From Rhabditoides inermis (Eukaryota; Nematoda; Chromadorea; Rhabditida; Rhabditidae), in assembly GCA_963966185.1 (NCBI GenBank), contig CAWZYM010000306.1:212175-276174 (forward strand): a stretch of 64,000 nucleotides of DNA, in the 5' to 3' direction. A program made the translations under genes and the position numbers. The first letter of the stretch is position 1. Each line of letters begins with the position of its first letter. The notes under the pieces were generated by a model. That model ran no database searches. It worked only from the letters and a program-made list of their open reading frames with translations, and had not been told where the DNA came from. Of the stretch, positions 28,301-40,600 are shown in pieces.

Positions 28301-29582
28301 ACCAGCAGCCCCGCCTCCCGCCGACACACGCGCCTTCTTCTTGAGCACCTCAACCAACCAATACGTCAATCGATAAATCAATATGCCTATACCTGCAGGG
28401 GCGACCCTAGGTCTCCGTGCTTGAGACCGAGACCCGAGCGCATCGAGAGATTCGAGAGGTTGGCCTAGAGATGACAATAACAACGAATTGATCACAAAAT
28501 GAAATGAAGCAATGCAAAGTGTAAAACCTACATTTACAGTTCACAGAAATGAAAAGAACTGTGTACACTAACCACTTTAGAAACAAACAAAAACTTTTTA
28601 ACTGACCGCCCTCCTCTGCATTTCTATCTCTTCTAGAGTGGTATCGGCAGTGACAGCGCTGCTTACTGCCGCACACTGTAAACAAAGATAAACAATAACA
28701 ACAACAACAGCAACAACTCACTGTGACGTCCATGTCGGATGTGTTGAGGGGGAGAGTGGCATTGGCGGGGGCAGAGGGAGCAGTGGGACGAGACAACATG
28801 GCCATCGTCTATACAGTCAATCAATCAATTCTATTCCAAGACGACCAATCAATCGATAAATGCCCGCGCACCTCCTCGCAGTCGCCTCCGTTGTGTGGCA
28901 GAAGGGAGATGTCCATCGAGGAAGAGTCGAGAGAGACCGGCATCACCCCAGTCCGGGAAGCATCTCCCTTCTTCTAAAAACAACACCATTCACGATGCGA
29001 TGTTTGTGAATGTCAATAATGTGTGGAGTTGAATCTTCCACGCACCGCCTTTCCACTGAACATGTTCATCGTATCGTTCCCGTCCAACGCCATACTTGTG
29101 TTCTGAACAAGTAAAACAGTCATAAAAAGTAATAGAAAAATAGAAATCAACAACGCACCCTAGCTGCGGACTCCATCGTAATGTCCATGTCACACATGGT
29201 GGCGTTGACAGGAGCCGAAGTCGGGACAGGTACGGGAGCCTGAAATACACGATCAACTCACTACACACAGTACACCGATCTCCAAACTACCGTAACACCC
29301 CACCTTGGCCTTCTTGTCGCCGAAGAACGCGCACGTGTTGTCCATGTCGCCACCGACGGACGACTGATTCTGACACCAATCGATAATCAATAAATCAATC
29401 AATATGTCAATCAATGTATACCATGGTGGTGGAGAGGCTCATGTCCATGGCGGAAGTGTCGAGGGGCCTGTGAGCGGCGGCAGCGGAGCGGGGAGGGCGA
29501 GACATCATCATCAACTACAGTACACAGTGGTGGGGTAATGGAAATGAGAGAGAGAGAAAAAGAGAGAGAAAAAGAGAGAGAA

Positions 29583-29614
<32 letters not shown>

Positions 29615-31352
29615 AAAGAGAGAGAAAGAGAGAGAAAGAGAGAGAAAGAGATCTGAGCTTACCGTGTCATCCGCGCTCTCCTGCGACGGCGACTTCTTGA
29701 ACATGTTCATCTACAAATACCGAATGAACAAGATAATCCATCCGAGTATCCTCACCGTCTCATTCGCACTCTGCTTCTCTCCACGCGCGGCAGCAGGACG
29801 GGCGCCCGCGAAGTAGCCTAGCTGAACAACCAAGTGTAAACAAACAAAAAACACCCCACCGTCTCGTTGGCCGAGGATTCTTGGGATGAGGGGCTCTGGG
29901 AGACGGCCCTCGGCAACTGGCTGGTGATGTCCATGTCCATTGACATATCCGCTACTCCTGAAAACTCGTAGCATAAGTTTCGAGCAGTTGAAATATAAAA
30001 AAAGAAGCAAGATGATCCACAATTACTCCGCAAGAAAGGTAGTTCAATTAAGTAATTGCGAAACTGAGGAACACAATTCAACAGGAGAAACAGATTGCAC
30101 TACATACTCGTGAAAACAACGCTCGTTAGTGAGTGAGATTTAGAATTCAAGATATTCGGATTTTCCAATGGCAATGAGTTCTAATTGTCAATCAATGAAC
30201 ACCCGCCCTTGTTGGATGGGAGTCCGGCGAAGAGGGCCCTGGCGGCGTCGCTGTCCCCATCCCGGAAGAAACGACCAGAGTCCTCCAGGACAGAGTCAGA
30301 CAGGGCGGGAGACGGCTGCGACTGAAAGGGAAAGATAGGAGGAGAATACCAAAGCCAACCCTGCACATATTCAACATTTATCGTTCAAGAACACGTCTAT
30401 AAGAACTCGTAACCCTTTTTCATACCTTGACGGCTTTCTCGCCCTGTTCCTTCGCCTCCTCCCGGGGCCGCTCGCGCGCAAAGAAATCGAGGGTGGCGTC
30501 CTGATCACCTACAATACGATCATCAATCACACTACACAACAGACTTCATCCAATCGTGATCCGATCGTAATGCATTCTCTTATCAACCACACAAAGAACG
30601 TACCGTTCAGACATGGCTGAATCACACACTTCACTCACTCACCTGCCACCGTCGTCTCGCAGATGCTCATGTCCACGTGGGTCGTCGTCGTCATGTTCAC
30701 GTGGTGGACAGGGCGAGAGGGGCGGGAGCCTGCAATCAATCGATAATCGATCACACCACCAATCGATACTCACCGAACATGGCCATTGTGTCGTCGACGT
30801 CGCGCATCTCCTGCGACGCGTTCGGATCGGTGAGACCAGTGAGCTGGAGGCGGCTGAATGAGAAGATGGTAAACAACAACAAACAGACAAAATGGAAAAC
30901 AACAACAACACACACAAATACATAAACACGACAAACCTCGGCGTGCCTCCGCCCGAGCTCATTGTCTCGTGTACTGTAAAGAAAAGATGAACAATGCGGG
31001 AAAATTCACAAATACAAACTGCACTCACTCTCTTTAATAGGCTCTTCATTGAGCAGCAGCTGCTCCTTGTCAAAGTGCCTGAAAGAAAGTGGGCTACATG
31101 TGAAGAAATCGGTCGGTAAACCAACAACTAAGTGATCACTCACTGCACGGTCCTTTCTCGATGAAAGGAGACGCGGCGCTTGGCGATCTTGCCGTCCGGC
31201 TGCTGCTGTGTGAACTCCGCCGAAAAGTCGCGCGTCTGCCGCACTTTCAGAATCTGAATGTATTACATAAACAACAAGTATAATAAGAAAAGGAGGCAAC
31301 GCACCGAGCTTCGGCGTCCATTGCTGGTTCCGGATGGTGCTTCACCGTCCAT
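25257..31352 (-). CDS. KNL1: KNL1/Spc105 kinetochore scaffold
   Basis: Outer-kinetochore protein that docks PP1 and Bub1/Bub3. Thirty-five exons (first 31352-31305, 31253-31144, 31078-31029; last 25453-25367, 25310-25257) keep phase and give 1,023 residues, shorter than human. The N-terminus has both PP1 motifs: SILK across the first splice junction (RRSS, then ILKV) and RRVSF at about residue 43. A long array of Met-Asp repeats then follows, roughly one per exon: VDMSI, MDMDIT, MDMSL, MDNT, MDITM, MDIS, MDVT, MDVS, MDVT, resembling MELT motifs. The C-terminal third is acidic then coiled-coil (IEEEEEEKEQQREQQEEEE; YVQ, ELK and ALVLLRQQRNL end). The ATG follows a TAG acceptor directly. The exon 8/9 junction (30207/29957) keeps phase only with a GC donor. 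Confidence 0.9.
25325..25357. repeat. (CT)n microsatellite in the last KNL1 intron
   Basis: About 16 CT units. Confidence 0.85.
29548..29650. repeat. GA/GATA-rich tract in a KNL1 intron
   Basis: Mixed GAGA and GATA units between the exons ending at 29663 and starting at 29514. Confidence 0.85.
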
Positions 31353-31654
31353 CTACAATAAGAGTGAGATAACATGTTTATTGTATAACGCGAAATATAG
31401 AGAAAAAAAAATCACGATGAAAACAGCGCAAAATCAACAAAATTCGCAGACACCGACCGTTTTAAAACGCTTCCGCGTATGCTTTCCCGCGTCGGTTCTT
31501 GTGACACAAATGTTTCCGTACACTACGCTGGATTACGGAGACCACTAATCAGGCGATAGGATACAATGGCTACAGTTTTCTAACGTAAACGCTTTCCAAT
31601 TTTTAATACCAAATTCAACAACCAAGTAATTCAATGATATACATGTCTTACTGA

Positions 31655-31895
31655 GCGCCGCGTAGTGTAGTGGTCGATCGCTATACACTACTCGGTGGGT
31701 CGGGGCTCCGGTCCCCGGGCGTTCGACCGTAACAAGGTGATAAACTGGTAGCAGGCTGCTGCGAAGGTAACCCGCGAGTGAAAATCTGCGAGAGCTGTCG
31801 TTGGAAAACCGTTTGGCTGTAGTGTAGTGCCATAGTCTTCCTTCGACCCCTCCGCAGAGTTCTCTTGAATCGGGGAGCTACCTTTACTTTTACCT
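31655..31895 (+). repeat. tRNA-derived SINE-like element
   Basis: An A-box-like stretch (CGTAGTGTAGTGGTCGATCG) and a B-box-like GCGTTCGACC are followed by a body and a 3' tail TCTCTTGAATCGGGGAGCTA, then CTTTACTTTTACCTT. The same tail is seen near 53640-53690. It lies between the KNL1 5' end and the H1 cluster. Confidence 0.55.
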
Positions 31896-31933
31896 TATCT
31901 TACATATATTATTGAGATGTATTCGATAAACAG

Positions 31934-32005
31934 AGCAGGTGTACTTGAGGATGACAGCCTAAGCCTTGGAAGATCCTCCCTTCTCCTTCAGTTCAGTCAG
32001 TCACG
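31934..32005 (-). pseudogene. fragment of a linker histone H1 gene
   Basis: About 70 bp match the part of the H1 globular domain that reads [14 protein letters not shown] in the intact genes, with substitutions and a small insertion (GCCTAAGCCTTGG for GCCTTGG). It is a broken remnant just downstream of the first intact H1 copy. Confidence 0.75.
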
Positions 32006-32183
32006 TTTGTATTGTAGAAGTTCTAACCTACATATCGAATGGGACCATCTGAGATGAGAGTGGGGAGGGGCAGACAGACATGCCGACTGTTTCACATCAG
32101 ATTCCAATTGATCCAGACTTGTTTCGCAGTGGTATTTGTTGTCTCTGTACCAATCGAACAACAAACGAAAATAATTATTAGAA

Positions 32184-32189
32184 TTTATT
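32184..32189 (-). promoter_or_regulatory. poly(A) signal of H1 copy 1
   Basis: AATAAA on the minus strand about 85 nt past the stop. It suggests polyadenylated messages instead of the stem-loop 3' end of replication-dependent histones; no histone stem-loop was seen. Confidence 0.5.
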
Positions 32190-32269
32190 ATTGAATGAGC
32201 AAGGCAAGGTAACTATGTACATGAGATCACTGGAAATTCAGTGAGGGTGAGGAGGTAGATAGGAGAGGC

Positions 32270-33097
<828 letters not shown>

Positions 33098-33159
33098 ATC
33101 GGTAATAGCGAGTATTCACGAGTGAATGTCCTGTTTGCGCCCCGCTTGCCTTTATACCC

Positions 33160-35950
33160 CGCCCCCCGACCGTGGAGGGACCCCCGGTCGCCGCCGCCTC
33201 TCACACATAGAATGCAGCGTTCGCTGAGTAGAGTATACCTCGGAAAACGCCCTGGCGCGAGAACATGTGATAAGATTCGAAATCGACACTTACGTCATTC
33301 GATCGACCACAAATCGGTTTACACAACCATGTAAAAAAAATTAATGATTATTCTTCATAGACGAGTGCTACTATCGTTTATTTGCCGATTCGATTGGAAG
33401 TAATTTGAATATGTCTGGTTTTCTCTCTATTTGGCAGTGACGAATCAATCAGAACATAGGAAAAGGAATATATTTCGAAAAGCTAATTCAATTCGCTAGA
33501 AGTTGCACTAGTCTTCGCTACAAAATTACTAACTAGAAAATGTTTTATACTCGCTTTTATTCAACATACTCAACACAACTACTGTCAATCTAGACCTCGT
33601 TCTCCACTTTTTTCACAAAATTTCACATATATCTTTCCGTGATCATGTTACTTACGATCAGATCTTCCCAAATATGTTCACTTTTTGTTTCGCAAATCAA
33701 TCTGATATATGATACAATCATTTTATACTCGAGCGCTCGCCTCGCCCCAACGCTTACTGCGCGCTCCTTTCCCTTCCGTTTTCTCTAACAAACACATTAA
33801 CATGCCACATCTACAAGTATGTGAAGAATATATACATCTTAAAATATTATTAACACTGTTTTAATGTCGTTTGTATTGGCATGTTCGTTCCTGGAGTATA
33901 ACAACACGCGTCTCTTGCTCAGCCGTCCGTCTCTCCAATCGATTCCCCCAGCCTGCCAGTGTTCCCCCCTACACTCACCACATTCAATGATTCAACCAAA
34001 CAGTACAATAATTAAAATAACATTTAGTACAGATACATTTTTATCATTTTGCACAGCTGTGGTGACTAATGGATCAATCTGCAGATAAAGTTATCGGAAT
34101 CGGATGACAATTTCTGCGATTATCTCGAGGAATACGTCACACGCAGCAACAACGCATACTAGTTTCTGTGAGAACTGTCATCATCATTCTGTGAAAGCGT
34201 AAGCGTGATAACCGGGACTTTTATTGTAAAATATTCTATGTGGAATGAGTTCCGTAATCAGTAGATGTTCAGGTGTTCGCTGTACCGGTACACATTTCGA
34301 TAAGACATCCACGTGGCATAAATATGCGTAAACATCCCTCTTGAGTTGTCTCTTATGGTTGCTCTCGAGTCTTGTGGCAAGTACTGTATGCCCTACAGTA
34401 ATAATATATCCTGCAGGTCGTGTCGCAATCTGTTTGCCGGTGGGAGAAGGGTAATCAACGACAGGTGTGCACTCTCTCTTTCCCACACACGTCTCACTCT
34501 CACCCCTCGCATCACACTCTCGAGGTCATCCAGTCCCGCGCAAATCGTACTGAAGTGTAGAAAGGATGTGCATGTGATAACAAACATCACAAATCACAAG
34601 AGTTTGTTAGTGAAAGCAAATCTACAGCTACCTCAACGTTTTTTCTAGACTATAACACAACTAGATGTGTTTCTAAAATGCCAGCTTTTTCTCGCTCGAC
34701 TTGGTGGAGCAATGAAGTCAATGAAGTGATGTCCGAACTGTCTGCTCAACAAAGATGAACAGCGCTTTACTGATCAGTAGCATGCAATATGCCAATATCT
34801 TCAGTTTCGGTCAAGTCTGTGACCAAGAAGTCGCATTCTGGATGCTTTGTTATTCTCGTGTTACATCCCTACAGGACACTCGCGGCGTCCTTTGTACCCC
34901 TATGTCGAGTACACAGTGTCGCGCGGTGAGATGAGAGCCGTATCCTGGCGTGAAGGAGAGGGAGTGACGCAACGGGAGAGGCATTGCGGGAGAGGGAGGG
35001 AGAGGGGACAATGGGTGCGGAGGAGTGGCGCAATGCGAGCAGCCGGCCCGAGTCGCGCAACAACGCATTCCCAATCACACCAAGCGCGCACTGATGGCGC
35101 AATCCAGATATGCACCAAGAAAACTAGTTCGGATTTGAATGTGAGTCCACCTGCGAAAATAGACTGAGGATTGTAAAACATCTACACCAGCATTTTGCAT
35201 TGATTAGTGACCGTATTTAGTTGTCAGTGTTTCCATTTCAGAATTGATGTGGAGAGTTTTATTCAAACATATACAGTTATGTCGAGATTTATTCCATCTT
35301 TTCTTTAGAATAATTTTACTGTACAACACGGATAGTAATCTTACCAATATGATCATCCTCCTGAGGTATCGAGACTAATTCCTGTGCATTCAAAAAACGA
35401 TCCCGTAATGCAATAATTGCACATTGTCCCCTATTTCACCAGGATGCCCTAGAATGACAGGTGTCTGCGAAAGAGAGAGAGGAGAGAGACAGAGAGAGAG
35501 AGATAGGGAGAGAGAGAGGGAGGGAGGGGGAGAGAGAGCGCAGGCGCGTCCTTATTTTCCCGCGCAAAGCAGATTTGCATAGCCCTAGCAAAAGAGCTCG
35601 AGGTCACACAGGAAAGAGTGCCTTATGAGATTGTGAGATAAGATCGGGTGAGTGAGCGAGTGATGCGCGGCCGGCTGATAACAATCAGGGAGAAACTGAT
35701 ATTGTAGAACGCCCACAATGAATGGAGTTTTTGACCCAACTGGAAGAACTGAGTGACGGCTCACATTTACAATGACAGTCTAGCATCTATCAAGTAAAGC
35801 GGATAACAAACAAGGCAGCCTGAAAAAAAACATCGCGATGAACTTCCAGGTTGCTGATAAAGACACGAATCAATAACCAAGGACATTTACTCCGTGTTCG
35901 AACATACCTCATTGCCCAATCCCAGTTGTTCCCAATCTCAATCATACAAC
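33160..35950. other. spacer between H1 copies 1 and 2, no gene seen
   Basis: The first 400 bp (to about 33560) is promoter-side sequence repeated upstream of the other two H1 copies. The rest is AT-rich, with a GA-rich patch at 35469-35540. No open frame shows a recognisable domain. Confidence 0.55.
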
Positions 35951-36056
35951 CGAACATAGTATAATGTTTAGAATGTATTATTGAATGAGCAAGGCAAGGC
36001 AACTATGTACATGAGATCACTGGAAAATCAGTGAGGGTGAGGTAGATAAGAGAGGC

Positions 36057-36466
36057 TTAGGCCTTGGCGACCTTGGGGGCAGCAGCCTTCTTGGGGGCGG
36101 CCTTCTTCTTCTGGATGGTCTTCTTGACGGCAGCCTTCTTGGGGGAAGCGGCCTTCTTCGGAGCAGCAGCCTTCTTGGCCTTGGGAGCCTTCTTCTTCGG
36201 AGACTTGGCCTTCTTCTCTCCCTTGGCGGTGGTCTTCTTGGCCTTCTTGGGAGCAGCCTTCTTCTTCTCTCCCTCCTTCTTCTCAGCCTTCTTCTTGGGG
36301 GCAGCGGCCTTCTTCGGGGCAGCCTTCTTCACAGCCTTCTCTCCGAGCTTGAAAGATCCGGACGCTCCGGTTCCCTTGGCCTGCTTCAGTGCTCCAGAAG
36401 TCACTCCCCTCTTCAGAGCCATGCGAAGGTGAGCGTTCACCTGGAACGAGAGAGGTTAGCAGGTAT

Positions 36467-36511
<45 letters not shown>

Positions 36512-36785
36512 GGAGAGAGAAAGAAAGAAAGAGAAATCGAGAGAAAGAGAGAAAGAGAGGGAGAGAGAGAGAAACTGTGTGAAACTGTGTACGTACCTGG
36601 ATGAGGTTGTCTCCGACCTTGTAGTGAGAGCAGATGTACTTGAGGATGGCAGCCTTGGAAGATCCTCCCTTCTCCTTCAGCTCAGTCACGGCCTTCTTGA
36701 TCATGTCTCCGTAGGTGGGGTGAGAGGCTACCTTCTTGGGGGCCTTAGCCTTGGTAACCTTGGCGGTAGCAGGAGCAGCAGACAT
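36057..36785 (-). CDS. linker histone H1, copy 2
   Basis: Exon 1 36785-36597 and exon 2 36440-36057 encode the same 190-residue H1 as copy 1. The intron (36596-36441, 156 nt) is the same CT tract, about 100 nt shorter. The upstream TATA region is conserved (CTTTATACCCCGCCCCCCGAC read on the plus strand). The promoter-side homology to the other copies is interrupted at 37204 by the LTR retrotransposon and resumes at about 42833. Confidence 0.95.
36470..36575. repeat. (GA)n tract in the H1 copy 2 intron
   Basis: GA-rich intron core; shorter allele of the tract seen in copy 1. Confidence 0.95.
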
Positions 36786-37198
36786 ATCGGTAATAGCGAG
36801 TATTCACGAGTGAATGTCCTGCCTGCGCCCTGCTTGCCTTTATACCCCGCCCCCCGACCGTGGAGGGACCCCCGGCCGCCGCCGCTTTTCACACATAGAA
36901 TGCAGCGTTCGCTGAGTAGAGTATACCTCGGAAAACGCCCTGGCCCGAGAAAATGTGATAAGATTTGAAATTGAAATTTACATAACTCGATCGAGCACAA
37001 TTTGGTCTACACAACCATGTAAAATTTGTAACGATTATCTATCATAGACGAGTGCTACTATCGTTCATCCGCCGATTCCCTTGGGAGTAATTTGAATATG
37101 TCTGGTTTTCTCTCTATTTGGCAGTGACGAACCAATCGGAACATAGGAAAAGGAATATATTTCTAAAAGCTGATTCAATTTTCTAGAATATGCACTAG

Positions 37199-37203
37199 CC
37201 TTT
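37199..37203. repeat. target site duplication, left
   Basis: CCTTT next to the LTR element, repeated at 42828-42832 on the other side. Confidence 0.75.
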
Positions 37204-37418
37204 AGTTAAGGTCCTCAAGAATAAAGCCAAGGCAAGCTCGGTAAACGTTTATCTGACGCAGAAGGCCAGCGGCCGGCTTATAAAGGATACCACAAGACAT
37301 TCTAATGTATCGGCCAGCCAAAGCCCATTACCGAAATGACATGCTACGATATGCAAAAGGGGTTTAGCTCATTGTGGCGCGGCGGGTTACAGGGTGCGGT
37401 TGTAAACGTCCTCCAACA
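37204..37418 (-). repeat. 3' LTR of the Ty3/gypsy element
   Basis: 215 bp, minus-strand form beginning TGTTGGAGGACG. It is repeated at 42613-42827 without a difference that I could find. Confidence 0.92.
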
Positions 37419-37642
37419 TCTCCCTCCTTAAACGGCCTCCTCTTCTTTCTTGACTGAAGGTGACGAGAGACGACGACTGGAGGCGAAGACGACGATCCCG
37501 CTCCCTGATGATCCGCTACTCCGCCAACTTCCCCGAAAACCCCCACAACACACACCAAAGCCATTCCTTGGCTCTAATCTCATTTATTCGTTCACATACG
37601 ACCCACAACTTGGTCACGAATTCTATCTAACTAGTACCTCTT

Positions 37643-40600
37643 CTATTTCTTTCCTCCTCCCCGACGCTTGAAATAGCACCCGTTGCAGCGGCAGTGGGGG
37701 TTGCCTTCCCGGTGCGAGTAGTTGGGACGCGAGGAGCGGTTGGTCACGTCGGATCCAAACATGGCTGTCGACAGGGTGCCCAGGATGTAGCGCTGCACCG
37801 CGGGCGGAGGCGGGCGGGTTCCACCCCGTCCCCTCCTCTCGCTCCTGTTCTCGTACTCGCGGCGCCTCTGCAGACGAGGCGGCCGAGACTCCCTCCTCGG
37901 CGGCTCCTCCGCCGGGTCCTGCGGAGCCGAATCGTCTCCCGTCATCTCCCTAATCATCGAAATTTCAACCTTTCCTTGGTCATTATCTACTACCTGGAAC
38001 TCGACACCGAGCGGCTGCGGGCCGTGGCCAGGGACGGGCTGCCCGAGCGACTCGAAGATACCGACCGAGACCGGGATCGGAACGGGGGCCTGACCGGGCT
38101 GTTCTCGGAGCTGCTGCTCCGATCCCTTCCGGGGGTCCTCGGAGGAGTGTTGCCCTCCTTCTCCTTGCGAGGCGACGCAGGTGGCTGGGGGCGGCGACTC
38201 GACATTCGTGTCGGACTGCCCCCCCCCCCTCTCCGCCGTCTTTTGTACGGTCCATCCCCCCGTCCTTCCATGCAAATTTCCCAGTTGGTCATTAGCCTGC
38301 ACTGCAAGTCCAATGCCGCCATTATTCTCTGGCCTCCTATTCCAATCAGGCCTCATTTCTACCCAATTCAAGAACCTTCTCGGTCGCTTTACCTCCCTTA
38401 CTGATTTCCTAATCTGTGGTGTCAACGGTATCTCGCTGGTTTTTCGTTTCCTGCTCTCCCCGTTCTCCGTCTCGGTAACCCGGGTTGAGCTCGCCTCACT
38501 TGTATCCCTAACTTCGGATGGCACCATGTTGGGAGATTCGGGTTGTTTCTTTTCTATCACCCAATCTTCCCAACTTCCTTTGTATGGCTTCAGTTGTTCA
38601 AGATGTACCCTTTTCTCTCCTTCGGTCGTGTAGACCCGAAATACTCGTTGTCCTTCTACGCCTGTTATCACTCCCTGTTTCCAGTTCCCGTCTTCCAACG
38701 GTGTACACCGTACATAAACTTCTTCCCCTACTTCGAACTTTCGCTCTCGGGCATGCTGGTCGTGGTTTTTCTTCATCTGAGCCAGATATTCGCTCCTCCA
38801 TATTCCCCCACGGGCTTTTTCTCTTTCAAAATCCAAAGCCGACCTCAATTCACGTCCCATCAGGACTTCGCATGGTGCCTTTCCCGTAGCGGGGTGCGGG
38901 GTAATCCTATATTGGAACAGCAATTTCCGTACCCGTTCTTCCAAACATTCTCGATGTTCTTCAGCCATCTTCTTCACTTGTTTCTTAAAGGTCCTCACGA
39001 ACCGTTCAGCAGCCCCGTTACTATTGGGATGATACGCCGGAGTTGTTACCGCGGCTATGTTCTTCTGCTCACAGAACTCTTTGAACTCCTTGGACACCAG
39101 CTGGGGACCATTATCGGACACTATCATCTGGGGCAGTCCAAATCTGCTGAACAACTCCGCTAGTGCTTCAATAGTCTTCCCTGTGGTAATCCGTGTCATC
39201 TTGATGACTTCCGGCCATTTACTGAATGCATCATACACCACCAGCCACATGTATCCCTCAACTGGTCCACAAAAATCGATGTGGATGCGTTCCCAGGCTT
39301 TAGTCGGTTCCTCCCATGCGGATAGGGGTACCTTTGGCAGTTCTTCCCCCCACTTCGCACAGATCTCGCAAGTTTTTACTCTCTCCTCAATCCACGCTTC
39401 CATTCCCGGAAACCATATCTTCTTCCGAGCCAATGCCTTCATTCTTTCGGCTCCATAATGGGTAGCATGGAGTCCTTCTATTACGGACTTCCTCAGTTCT
39501 TCAGGGATCACAACCCGGTTTCCCCAAAACATCACTCCTTCAATTACGGCTAATTCGTTCCACTTATCACGGAAACCCCCCGGTATTTGACCGTCCGGTG
39601 CCCTTCCTTGATTTAGCCAATTTGTTATCCATTTCATGTTAGCATCCTTCTGTGATGCCGTTTTCAACACTTCCATCTTTAACACCGCTTTTTCCACCTT
39701 TTCCTGCTCTATCGAGTACACTCCAAACTCCTCTATTACTCTCTCCTTCATAGGTAGTTCAAGTGGGTTTGGCAGTCTCGAGAGCCCATCGGCGTTTCCA
39801 AACGCCGTCGTTCTCCTGTACTCGATGTCAAACGAGTATTCGGACAGTTTTAGCATCCACCTATGCAACCTTCTTGCCGCGATTACTGGGATCTGTGATT
39901 TATCCCCGAAAATGCGGACCAATGGTTGATGATCTGTCAGTAGCAGAAACCTCCTTCCGTACACATATTTTTGAAATTTTTCCATTCCATAGATGATTCC
40001 CAACGCCTCTTTCTCTATTTGTGCGTAATTCCTTTCTTCCTTGGTTAGAGACCTGGACGCATATGCAATGACTTTCTCTACTGCCCCAACACGATGGTAC
40101 AGTACTGCCCCAATCCCGACTTCAGATGCGTCTGTAGCCAATACCAGTGGTTTCTGTGGATCGTAGTGCGTCAACATATCCGCAGACGTCAAGAGCCTTT
40201 GGATACTATCGAACGCTTGCTGTTGTTCTTTTCCCCATTTCCACACCTCATCCTTCCTTTTCAGCTTATTTATGGGGGCCGCCAGCATCGCTAGGTTCTT
40301 CAGAAATTTCCCGTAATACTGAATCATACCCGTATACGCCTCTAGCTCCTTCATGGTTTTTGGCGCCGGCATTTTGCACATGGCTTCGATTTTCTTCTGA
40401 TCAGGAAAAATCCCTTCCCCTGTGACGACATGCCCTAAGAACTCCACCTTGTTCTTCAAGAATTCACATTTCTCGCGTTTCACTCTCAATCCTGCCTGCT
40501 TTAATCTCGACAACACTGTTTCCACTCTGTCCAAGTGTTCCTCCTTGGACCGGCCCATGACTGTCACATCATCTAGGTATATAACCACCCCCTCTATTCC

